Positions 9,589-18,934 of a DNA stretch of 19,591 nucleotides are shown in pieces. The stretch's first letter is position 1. Every line of letters begins with the position of its first letter. Source of the stretch: Funneliformis mosseae (Eukaryota; Glomeromycota; Glomeromycetes; Glomerales; Glomeraceae); NCBI GenBank assembly GCA_910592005.1, contig CAJVPP010001498.1, positions 1 through 19,591 of the forward strand. The letters run 5' to 3'. The notes beneath the pieces are model-generated. The model saw only the letters and a program-made list of their open reading frames with translations, did not search any database and was not told where the DNA came from. A program made the position numbers and the translations under genes.

Positions 9589-10139
9589 TAAAAAAAAAAA
9601 AATTATTTCTAACATCCAACTTTAGAATAAGTTAGCATATACTTTTATAATTATCCTTTTATTTTTTTTTTTTTTTTTGTAATGTTTTTTTTTTATTTTA
9701 AAAAAAAAAAAAAAAAAAAAATTATATTAATCATTAAAAAACTATTTGATATATAAAGCTGTTTTTGATCAAGTGTTAGGAAAAAAAAAAAAGACATTTA
9801 TAGAACTTTGCAACAAACAATACAATTATTATATACACAAAGACATTTTCAAAAAAAAAAAAAAAAAAAAAAAGAGTGGAGCGGTCATTTATAAAAAAAG
9901 ATTAGATAATCTTTTTCTTTAATATCTTATATATTCAATACAAATAATAAAATCAATTTAAACAATAATAATACACAATTTTTCGACAATTTATTTATTT
10001 TTAATTATAAAGTTTTTTTTTTTTTAAAAAAAAAAAAAAAACCAAAAAATTTATTTAAAAATAAAAAATTCTAAAGTAACGATCAAATGAAAATGAAAAT
10101 TAAACTAAAAAAAGGAAACCTAATCTAAACTATTACAAA
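9589..10139. other. Convergent 3' intergenic region, homopolymer-rich
   Basis: It lies between the stop codons of SEC61 alpha (plus) and the WW-domain gene (minus), so it holds both 3' UTRs and poly(A) sites. At least five A or T runs of 11 or more bases are present, for example near 9660-9680, 9700-9720, 9851-9873 and 10013-10040. No gene is seen. Confidence 0.6.
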
Positions 10140-11315
10140 TTAATCGTCACTAAGTAACCAAGATTTTTTCTTCATCTCTTTTTTCTCTTTCTTTTTTTGT
10201 TTAAACATCTCAATATCTTTTTTATTCAATTTCTTGTGGCTTCTTATAGAATCGTCTAATGAAGCATCTGATGAAAGTCTTTTATTAGCAGCAGAACCTC
10301 TAGATTCAGCAAATTGATCATAATCAAAGAAATAAGACATTTGTCTAATTGCTTTTGCATCAGCAGAAAATTTTTCAGGATTTAAAGTTGGATCACGTTG
10401 AAACTTTCCGGTTCTTGCATTGAATCTTGCGGTAAATTTATAGTCCGCGCCATCACTTCCATGTTCCGCTAAAAATGACTGATAATCGGAATCATTTGTC
10501 GTCGATTGATATTGATCATATTTATCTAAATTTGTAGAAGAAGGAGCTTGTTCTTGATCATTAGAATTATAAGGAGATTCAGAAGTAGGTGATGATTTCG
10601 ATTTTGAAGGTTTTCTATCAAGTTTAGATTTAACTTCTTTGTCAATCTTATCGAGAAGGGTATCCAAAGGATTTATAGGCGGTTCCGTAGATGCCACGGC
10701 AGTGTTTGCCATACCTGAAGAAGCGGTTAAGGTAGAACCATCATAACCATAATAATACGCTTCAGGATAATAACCATATTGAGAGTAATATTGATAATAA
10801 TCTTGTTCGGAGTATTCAGCATATTCAGAATTACTAGGTTGGGCTGTTAAATCGTTATTATTACTGATATTACTTGGAGTTTCCCAAGTGGTTTCATTGG
10901 TGATGGTGTTCCAATAATAGTATGCTTGCGCGTTATCATCCCAAACTGCACTCCATCCTGATAATGTAGCCTGATCTCCATTTTCTTCTGAAACTTTCTC
11001 GGTTTCTATCGCATTCACATTTAAGTTGGTTGAATCTACTTTGTTCAACTCCTCTTGATTCAATTCCTTTAAGGCTGGATCACTTTCAACGTTATTTTGT
11101 TGCTCATCAGCGATTTCTTCATGCTGTTCTTTTTCTTCTTCAGTTAATAACGTTTCAACGTCTTTATCCTTTGGTTTCTCTTCACTTGAATTGTTTGCCA
11201 CCTCTTGATCAACTTTCGTAGTAGTGATGTCGTTAGTTTTTTCAGTGGTTTCTTCAGTACACAATCCCACTTGAGATTCTGAAAGGCCTAAATTAGTATC
11301 TTGTGTAGAAGACAT
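10140..11315 (-). CDS. WW-domain protein with FNBP4-like WW sequence
   Basis: One exon encodes 391 residues from the ATG at 11315; the open frame extends 12 codons further upstream but without an ATG. Residues 1-115 are acidic and low complexity (Glu/Thr/Asn). Residues about 118-148 form a WW domain: GWSAVWDDNAQAYYYWNTIT then NETTWETP. The VWDDN and YYYWN elements resemble the WW domain of formin-binding protein 4 more than a typical PPxY-binding WW. A Tyr-rich run (about 165-195, with DYYQYYSQYGYYPEAYYYGY) follows. The C-terminal part includes FTARFNARTGKFQRD, a short FFDYDQFAESRG motif, and a Lys-rich tail KKLNKKDIEMFKQKKKEKKE ending KKSWLLSDD. Similar tails occur in fungal WW proteins of unknown role. 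Nuclear or RNA-processing function is plausible but inferred. It is divergent from the AT-hook gene. Confidence 0.88.
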   Translation of the reverse strand: MSSTQDTNLGLSESQVGLCTEETTEKTNDITTTKVDQEVANNSSEEKPKDKDVETLLTEEEKEQHEEIADEQQNNVESDPALKELNQEELNKVDSTNLNVNAIETEKVSEENGDQATLSGWSAVWDDNAQAYYYWNTITNETTWETPSNISNNNDLTAQPSNSEYAEYSEQDYYQYYSQYGYYPEAYYYGYDGSTLTASSGMANTAVASTEPPINPLDTLLDKIDKEVKSKLDRKPSKSKSSPTSESPYNSNDQEQAPSSTNLDKYDQYQSTTNDSDYQSFLAEHGSDGADYKFTARFNARTGKFQRDPTLNPEKFSADAKAIRQMSYFFDYDQFAESRGSAANKRLSSDASLDDSIRSHKKLNKKDIEMFKQKKKEKKEMKKKSWLLSDD

Positions 11316-11677
11316 TTCTACTTTAAAAAATTGGCTTACTTGCGAAAGCAAAAGATACGAGAATTCGTCACGTTACTACGAGCAGTTAATGCAAGTTCTA
11401 ATGTTCGGGGAATCCTAACAAGAAAAATAATCGATATGTAGAATTTAATGGAAATTATGTTGATTCAATTTCACCGTCGATCGTCGTGGTGTAACCTATT
11501 AGACTTTATTTGGAGAAAATATACTGCATGGATGTAATCATCTCCGATATCGGATTGTCTTCTCACTCCATAAGTAAACAAACCAGAAACTAGAGCTAAA
11601 CGAAAAAAAAAAAAAAAAAAAAAAAACTTTATAATTATCCATTTTTTTTTTCACACAAAAAAAAAAAGCGCGCCATT
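11316..11677. promoter_or_regulatory. Shared divergent promoter of WW and AT-hook genes
   Basis: The 362 bp between the two start codons are less AT-rich than most flanks here. They contain the palindrome at 11543-11554, a CGTCGATCGTCG element near 11475, and two homopolymer runs close to the AT-hook start (A run about 11605-11627; T then A runs about 11641-11667). Regulation of both genes from this segment is inferred from layout. Confidence 0.55.
11543..11554. promoter_or_regulatory. 12-bp perfect palindrome in divergent promoter
   Basis: TCCGATATCGGA is a perfect palindrome with CCG/CGG half-sites spaced by four bases. CGG-type half-sites are typical of fungal Zn2Cys6 regulators, which often bind inverted CGG pairs. 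The orientation here is CCG...CGG (everted). Its position between two divergent genes makes a binding site plausible; no factor is identified. Confidence 0.4.
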
Positions 11678-12753
11678 ATGATAACCAATACAATAACAAA
11701 TGTGGAAACATTATCAGCAAAGCAAACTAACAATACGTCAAAGTCAAACAGCTCAACTACAAACACGAGTTTAAATTTAGCAAAAATTATTGCCCAAGGT
11801 AATTTTTTTTTTTTTTTTTTTTTTTTTTGGCTGTGTTATTTGTTAGGGTGAGTGGCTCATCTCTTTCCTAACCGGTACATTCTTAATATATATATATATA
11901 TATATAAACCAGAAACCAAGAAAGATCTTAAAAGGAAGGCAGCAATTCAAGCGACAACTGGTATTCATTTTTTTTTTTTTTAAAAAAAAAAATATTTAAT
12001 AATTATTGTCTTCTGACTTCTATTTTCTCGACCCTTTTTGTTGTACTCCTTTTTGGTTAAATAATAACAATAAGACTGGTAAGGTTAAATTTCTATTATG
12101 TAAACCTTACAAAATAAGATGATTCTAATTATCTTAATAATCGAAAAATTCAAAATTTTTTTCTCGTTCTTGTAAAACTCGGCTTTTGCGGGGTTAACGT
12201 TATCGTTATTATAGGAATAGTTTGTTAATATGGGCAAGAAAACAGCGTGGTCCATATTATGATCCGACTACGCGCATGTACCATGTTAGTCATAATACGA
12301 AAAGATATTTTGCAGGTTATACCGAACAGGATGCTGAAGCGTGAGTTAGAAGTATTTTTCTCTTTTCCTTTTCTGTCGTACAAAGACGATTTAATCTAAA
12401 CAAAGCTCGGCCAATAAAATTACCTATTTTACGATGATGCAATCACGTTTTATCCGCAGTGAAGACGCTACGACAGTTAGTCAGCATAGTCAGCACAAAG
12501 TAAACAGTAATAATCAGTTTAAACCTATTGCTTCGATACACAATAGTGAAATTATCACTAAAGATATTATACAACTCGGAAATCACATGTCTAATCGAGT
12601 TCCACCGAACGCTGGACGTCGTCCTGGTCGGCCAAGGTATAAAAAATAATGTAAAACAAAATTTTTTTTCGGATTCGTTGGTTTCTCTTCAAATTTTGCT
12701 TAATTAATCTCTGCATTTATTCAATTAGGAAATCCGATCTTTTCCAAACGTAG
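11678..12753 (+). CDS. Small AT-hook protein with probable microexon
   Basis: Exons 11678-11798, 11913-11960, 12075-12078 (4 nt), 12215-12340, 12460-12636 and 12729-12753 give 166 residues. The N-terminus is Ser/Thr/Asn-rich. Next comes ETKKDLKRKAAIQATT, then WNSLLIWARKQRGPYYDPTT and MYHVSHNTKRYFAGYTEQDA, a dense conserved-looking block. The C-terminus is GRRPGRPRKSDLFQT, whose PGRPRK core is an AT-hook for minor-groove DNA binding. Exon 2 ends in phase 1 but exon 4 reads only in phase 2. A 4-nt exon ACTG, flanked by AATAAG and GTAAGG, fixes this and creates Asp-Trp. If the last intron (12637-12728) is retained, the protein ends GRPRYKK at 12649. Family not recognised; a nuclear DNA-binding role is inferred from the AT-hook. 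Confidence 0.75.
11803..11906. repeat. T26 tract and (TA)10 inside AT-hook intron 1
   Basis: Intron 1 (11799-11912) begins with GTAA followed directly by 26 T (11803-11828). It also holds ten TA units at 11887-11906 just before the acceptor AACCAG. Both are prone to length change. Confidence 0.8.
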
Positions 12754-14222
12754 TATTTCAAAGACAGCTGACTGGTTTCAGTTCTTGTTTTAAACTTGTT
12801 TTAAAATTCGAAGATAGACTTATTTATATTAAATAATTTCAATGTTATTATAATTATATCAGATTTTTTTAACAGTGAGGCGAATGGGTTTGGTTTTTTT
12901 CTCACAATTATAGAGGTAAAAATCTTAGATTAATAGATACTGTGTTGGTGATAAATATTTATAATATAATGTCTTTTTTTTTAAAAAAAAAAAAAAAAGA
13001 AAAATATTTTTTTTTTTTTTTTTCAAATTTCAATTATTTTGTAGTTAAAATAATATAATAAAAGACCCATAAAAATATATATTATTATTTTTAAACTATT
13101 TGATTATTTACAAATTTTTATTAAAATTATTAAAATACAAACACAAATAAATAAATAACGAAAATTTGTCCGAATCGTTCTAATTATAGAATTATTGTAT
13201 AGAACTTTAACCTATCACATTTGGTTAAAATGAAAAAAAAAAAAAACCAGGAGTAAGATTGATTTACTTTAAATGGTTAATTTTTTGCAATTCCCGGAAT
13301 GAAGAAGAAATTACGGCATTATATTCATGTGGTGACGGTTTTTGAAACCATAGAATTGGAAGGGTAACCGATACTAAGGTAAATCTTATCAAGTTATAGC
13401 AAAATTAAATTTATGGTGCGATATCATTTTTTAACAATTTATTACAACAAAAAAAATATTTTTATTTTTTGATCATTTGATCTTTTTTTATTTCGCCAGT
13501 ATTTTACGAGTTAGAAAACTTGTAATAAATTGAAATTAAATGAACTAAATGAGGACAATGGGCGATGAAAAAAAAAAGTTTCCCGCCTTTTAATAATATA
13601 TATCTTTATCTATTATACCACCACAACACATTTACAAATAGGGGGTGTGAGGTTTTAGAAAATCAAAGAGGAATGTCTGTCGCACGTTCCTCATTGATAA
13701 GCAAGATTCTTCTAAATATTTGTTTCATTTTATCCGATTTAAAATTACCGAAAATCTTCTTTATTTTTTGTCTCTCACTCTCTCTTTCAAATTATTTTTT
13801 ACCCCCTGTTCTTGTACATCACGAAAATTTGAATCCTATAAACCAACAAAAAAATTTCTTTTTAATCCTTTCGAAAGTTATATTTTTAATTTTTCTCGCA
13901 TCAACCTATATATAGAAATTAAGAAACTCATGCAGTTCCACATCCATTTCCATTGATTTCAATTAATTATAAACAACGATAAAAAAAAAAATTAAAAATA
14001 AATTTCTTTTTTTTTTCCTATTATTATGAATAAAGACAAAGTAGAACGAACCACTTTCCCTTTATAAATAAAAAAAGCCATACTACTAGATAACCTTAAC
14101 CGATAGATAAAAGAAAAAAAAAAAAACCTAAATTAAAAAAATTAGTAAAAAAAAGTCTTAAACCTTTTTTTTTTTTTTTTATTAGAATTCAATTAAAAAA
14201 AAAAAAATTATATATTCATAAT
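12754..14222. other. AT-rich intergenic region, upstream of BUB2-like gene
   Basis: It carries several A/T homopolymers (for example near 12970-13023, 14105-14125 and 14165-14212). A long plus-strand open frame at 13565-13915 looks like a chance hydrophobic, pyrimidine-rich read-through of the BUB2 upstream region. A short minus-strand frame at 13264-13404 is listed separately. No other gene is supported. Confidence 0.5.
13264..13404 (-). other. Possible terminal exon of an unrecognised minus-strand gene
   Basis: The minus strand is open for 46 codons before a TAA. It includes VSVTLPILWFQKPSPHEYNA and then SSFRELQKINHLK. The local base composition is less AT-rich than the surroundings. An AG directly before TATCGG (a CTTAG acceptor) could start the exon. 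No upstream ATG or donor could be joined convincingly, so this is either a last exon, a remnant or chance. Confidence 0.25.
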
Positions 14223-15920
14223 ATGGCTCCAGCTCTATTTTCCTCAACACATTGCTTATCACCATACGGTGGTGCCTTACATGAAAAAACTGCAAACTTA
14301 TCGTCGACGCAACTTCCCGTTCAACAACAAAAAATGTTTAACCGTTCGACTTCAAAATTTACAACTCTGAATTTTAAATCCGAAGAAAACATTTTATTAA
14401 AAGATACCCCCAGTAAACCTCTTGTGACAGCATCTGAAAACAAATATATGATAAAACCATCATCAAAAACACCACCTTCAAATTACAGTAACTTTCGTCA
14501 ACGTTCTATTAATTGGACAAAAAATAATATAATAACTCCCGCCTTAAACTCTGCCCCATTAAGAAAAACTTTTTCTTCACAAAATATTAAACAGACAAAT
14601 ACTTTTGAGGAAATATTGAGTACTACACATAGAACTGAGAGAGAAGTTAAGGCATCATTGGCTAAATTGAGACGAATGATTCTTGATGATGGATTACCCG
14701 ATGAGGTATTATTTTTTTTTTTTTTTTTTATATTATGTAAAATAAAGATAAATGCGCCTGACAATGTGCTATATATGCGCGTAAAGGAACATCATTAAAT
14801 ACACCAATTATTTTACTGATGATGTTTGTAAATTTTCTCGGGTAGAACCTACCAAAATTGGATCCTTCGGTTCAAAATCTAATAAGACCCACATCTCTTC
14901 GTTCAAGGATATGGAAACACTTTCTTGGAGTCTATCACGTATCTGCTAATGAATATGTTGGCCTTATAAAAAAGAAGGAATCTTGTGTGTATGATAAAAT
15001 CCGTAATGATACTTTCAGGACATTAGCCACTGATGAGAAATTTTTAAAGAGAGTTAATGAAGACATGTTGATTCGCGTTTTAAATGCTCTTGTATGGAAG
15101 AATGCGTGCTTTTCAACGTATGGCAATCAACAGATCACCTACGTTCAAGGAATGAATGTTCTTGCTGCGCCATTCTTATTTACCATGTCAGAAATCGATG
15201 CGTTCTTCTCTTTTGCAACATTTATTCAGACTTGCTGCCCTTTATATGTAACTCCTACTTTACAAGGAGTTCATTGTGGATTAAAGGTAAGATTTTCTTT
15301 ATTCTCTTTTTACTATAGAAATAGAAGGTTAACCAATTTTTTTTTTTTTATATATATATGTATATATTATAGCTTTTGGATCAATGTCTCCAAATTCTCG
15401 ATCCTAAATTATTTAATCATTTGAAATCCAAGAACCTTACTGCGGAAATATATGCATTATCATGTTAGTGACGATCTCTCTCTCAATTCACACACGTATT
15501 TTAGATGAACTAATCATCTTTTTTTTTTGATATGTATTAGCTGTGCTTACACTTTGCGCCTGTACTCCACCTCTCGAGCAAGTATTAAAATTATGGGATT
15601 TCTTGCTTGCTTATGGAATTCATTTGAATATTTTATGCGTTATTGCACAGCTTATTTTGATGAGGGAACAATTATTGGAAGCAAAAAGGTATAATTTATT
15701 ATTAATTTTTTGTAAAGTTTTATTTCGATTAATATTTTATACATCATTTATGTTGTTCTGTTCTTATTTTAGTCCGATGAAACTTTTGAGAACTATGCCA
15801 GAGTTAGATGCCAAACCCGTTATAAATTTGACTGTACGACTTGTTCAGCAGATTCCTGATAAATTATACGATTTGCTTGTTAGACATCCATATGATCCTT
15901 CCGTTGAAAGTGCTCTTTGA
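14223..15920 (+). CDS. bub2: BUB2/Cdc16-type TBC GTPase-activating protein
   Basis: Five exons (14223-14705, 14846-15286, 15373-15463, 15541-15688, 15773-15920) give 436 residues. Similarity to Bub2 (budding yeast) and Cdc16 (fission yeast) is clear from about residue 128 on: LAKLRRMILDDGLP, then RPTSLRSRIWKHFLGVYHV, IRNDTFRTL with the arginine finger at R219, TYVQGMNVLAAPF with the glutamine finger at Q262, AEIYALSSVLTL, LEQVLKLWDFLLAYGIHLNI and the C-terminal IPDKLYDLLVRHPYDP. With Bfa1/Byr4 such proteins act as GAP for Tem1/Spg1 at the spindle pole, restraining mitotic exit or septation. Both catalytic residues are present, so it should be active. The first 126 or so residues are an extra Ser/Thr/Asn-rich region; yeast homologues are about 300 residues. 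Introns are 140, 86, 77 and 84 bp, and intron 1 carries 18 T starting 6 nt after the donor. Confidence 0.95.
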
Positions 15921-15942
15921 AAAAGAAACAAATTCATTATAA

Positions 15943-15973
<31 letters not shown>

Positions 15974-16626
15974 TATTCGATAAATTTTTTTTTCGTTTTA
16001 GTTTTGCAATTTTCTTCTGGAATGTATGATTTTTTTTAAAAAAAGTTATTCCAAAAAAAATTTGAAAATTTTTTTTCACTTGATTTTTGTATATTATTTC
16101 TGTAGATACTTATAGATGTGAATATCTTTTTTTTTTTTTTTTTGATATAAAGAAAATTTACCAGAAGAAAAAATTTTAGAAAAGCTTTTTTATATTTGTA
16201 TTTTTAGTTTTATTTATTTATTTATTTATTTTTTTTGTAATCGATCGAAAACTTGACAAATGACTCAAATAGAGACAAAATAAATTTTAATTTATATTTA
16301 TTATGTTCAAATAAAGAAAATGTTAAATATTACATTATGTTGAAATGATAAAAAATAAAAAATTATAATATATAATAAATAAAAAAATATTACAGAAAAA
16401 GGGGTGGTCGAAATTAATTTTAAGACATCTTATGTTTTTTTTTCCTTTGAAAGTTTGATTTACAAATAAAAAAAAAAATCGTCCTTGTCCTATTTAAAAT
16501 TGTTATAAATATAAATGATTTAATAGGAAAAATAAAAATAAAAAGGTTTCTGTCGTAATGGTAAATTTATGAACCAATTGAATTACTTTGCAAAAAAGCA
16601 GGCCTTGTAAATAAGGGCTTGGATAA
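15921..16626. other. Convergent 3' intergenic region
   Basis: It lies between the stops of the BUB2-like gene (plus) and the TMEM184-like gene (minus). It holds A and T homopolymers (near 15950-15973 and 16127-16143), five TTTA units at 16209-16228 and AATAAA-type motifs near 16280 and 16311 usable as poly(A) signals. No gene is seen. Confidence 0.6.
16209..16228 (+). repeat. (TTTA)5 microsatellite
   Basis: Five exact TTTA units followed by a T run, in the 3' flank shared by the two convergent genes. Confidence 0.8.
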
Positions 16627-18934
16627 TTACTTCCAGATATCATCATTCCAAATATTCTTCTCCAAAGACTTTATTGACGTGCTAAAATTTGCACGATTTG
16701 TACGAAGAGGGTCATCATTTTCATCTTCGTCTGATCCAGATTCTTCATGTGCAGTAATTCCTTTAATTTGTATTGGAGTAGTATTATAAGAAGTTGGAAT
16801 TTGTATAAATGGATCTCTCATTGATGCAGATGCATATGGTTGCGTTATTAAAGGTTTTGTTGACGATACGGGAAGAGATGTTCCTATCCTATTAGCATAA
16901 CTCTCATACCGCTTTCCATGTCCATCAGGAACTTCTTTAACGAGATCAACACATCCTTCTCTGAATGGTGGAAGATCACTTAATTGTCGTTCTTTTCTAT
17001 CAGATTTTATACCTAATCCACTTTCAACATCCTCCTCTGATTTATCTTCTGCATCAAAAATATCTTGAGCCCTACCTTTTCCCTTTCGCTTCCTTTTAGA
17101 CATGGTACGTTTTCTTTTTGGTTTTACTGGTCGATTAGAATAGTCATTCGAATATATTACTGGGAAATTGTAGTCTCCATATTTTCCTAATTTCCTGCTA
17201 TGATCATACATTGCCTCAATCTCATCATCCGTATCTGGATCAGGAAAATTTAGACTCCTTTTATCATCATCGCTCTGTTCTGATAACAGTGTCGTTCGTT
17301 GATTAGGTCCAGGAAGCCAATATTTTCCAGCACCACCACCAGTAAATCTTAGACCGGCCATAATCCTTGCAGTGCGGCTAGGTCCAATATGAGCCATGCC
17401 TTCAGCAGGTTCAAAAGTTCGATAAGTAAATCGTGAACCTCGAATTGTTTGTAAAGTGTCTTCAATTACATCTCTAAAGCCCATACAATCTTTGAATGCA
17501 TATTTAATTGGCATACGACCTGATCGAACGCTTGAATCAATATAATCTTTATAAGAAAATGCGTAGTAATGTGCAAAAGATGCAAACAACATTTCAATTG
17601 TTATTAAGAAATCCTGAATGGATACCGAGAAACTCTCAGCAGTTCCATTGTCAGCTAAAAATTATATAAAAAAAAATGTGATATTTAACAATGAATAGCT
17701 GTTTATTCCAAACTTCCAAAAAAATTATAACCTACTATCATGAATAATTCCTAAAGATACCAGTATTGAAAGTGTGAATCCTTGCCAAAACGAAAAGAAA
17801 ATAACTGCTTTCACGCACAGAAATTTTGGCATAGGTCTATAATACATACATAATAATGATGATGATGATGATGATGACAAATAATAAATAACACGTAAGT
17901 TAAATATATAACATAAATATTAATTAGCTTACCGATATGGCATCAAGTCATCCTTTGTACAAACATAGAAAATAACTAAACAATAAAAACATAACGAGCA
18001 GCTAACATTATATATCAAATTAATCCATATATATCCATTTTTAAATTCGATATGACCTTCTTCGTAAGTGTCAGCCCACTTTAATATCATTGTAAGGACT
18101 GTCAGGATCGGTTTCAAATAAACGTATTGAAGAATCCCACGCTTAACAAACAAAAAAGCGTAAGGATCTCCAATATCCATATCCTTTACGAATATATTGA
18201 TTGGGAAAAGATGAGGCGTTGGAGGGCGACCATGTAATAAGATCAACAACGATCTTTCCCCATCCAAGTAATTCACGAGTAAGTTGAAAAAACAATATAT
18301 TACAAATGCCTGAACAAATCAATTAAGATTAAAGTTGAGTGAATTTCTGTTTTTGAAATTATAAATAACTTTATTAATTACCTCATATATATCTCTTATA
18401 CCGTCAACGTATAGTGCTGCATTAGTTGATGCCAAACTTATATACGATGATATTGAGTAAATCGGCACCCTTCATAAGAACTATAAATCAATTTACAAAT
18501 ATATGACATAGAAAAACATATTGAAGAACGAACCTAATAACCTACATTATAATTATTCTCACTACATATCTTTGTAGGGACTATTAAAATATTAAGAAGT
18601 AAAGTAAGTAAAAGAAAAAGTTCAAAATAGGTAATCGTTTTTCGCCCACTTCACCTAAAGCTCCAAAGATTGAGAACTTATAAAATTTTTTGATAAAATT
18701 ATATTTATACTTAATTGATTAAAAAGAACGTACCGGTTTTCTATAATGTTTGAAGTGAGACCAAACCGAGAATATTGATAAAGCTGTGGCTAAAAAAGCA
18801 AGAATTGCAGCTGCTGCTCGTATCGAAGCGGGGTTATGGAATTTTTCTGAAGACCCGCCGCCACCTCCAGCATCAGAAGTATCATCTTCTAGCAGCAAAG
18901 AGTTTAATATCTCTGTGATCGAAAGTTTTAGCAT
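16627..18934 (-). CDS. Ost-alpha/TMEM184 (DUF300) multispanning membrane protein
   Basis: Six exons on the minus strand (18734-18934, 18546-18580, 18382-18469, 17933-18309, 17736-17836, 16627-17654) give 609 residues. The family (organic solute transporter alpha / transmembrane protein 184) has about seven membrane segments; its role in fungi is not well defined. Visible hallmarks are TM1 (about 37-57), KPSLQRYVVRIIIMVPIYSI (66-85), STNAALYVDGIRDIYE, NYLDGERSLL, HGRPPTPHLFP (134-144), FWQGFTLSILVSLGII, then SIQDFLITIEMLFASFAHYY and AFSYKDY (299-305). After about residue 310 comes a 300-residue hydrophilic tail with acidic patches and a Lys/Arg cluster (about 445-462), probably cytosolic. The first ATG in frame (18934) is used. 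Exon 2 is only 35 nt but supplies the conserved QRYVVRI motif. Introns run 72-153 bp. A Gly run (23-27) lies in the N-terminus. Confidence 0.92.
17856..17876 (+). repeat. (ATG)7 trinucleotide repeat in intron
   Basis: Seven ATG units (CAT on the coding strand) lie within intron 4 (17837-17932) of the TMEM184-like gene. It is intronic, so it does not alter the protein, but is a likely length polymorphism. Confidence 0.8.

Noticed and set aside
11316..11351. Twelve extra N-terminal codons for the WW protein
   Set aside because: They begin with TTG, not ATG. A eukaryotic start at the ATG at 11315 is far more likely.
13565..13915. 116-codon plus-strand open frame
   Set aside because: Hydrophobic, Leu/Phe/Ser-rich translation of pyrimidine-rich DNA with no domain. 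A second frame is equally open over the same bases. It fits an upstream/5' flank of the BUB2-like gene better than a gene.
14498..15318. Open frames antisense to or out of frame with the BUB2-like gene
   Set aside because: Shadows of the TBC coding exons, with no independent support.
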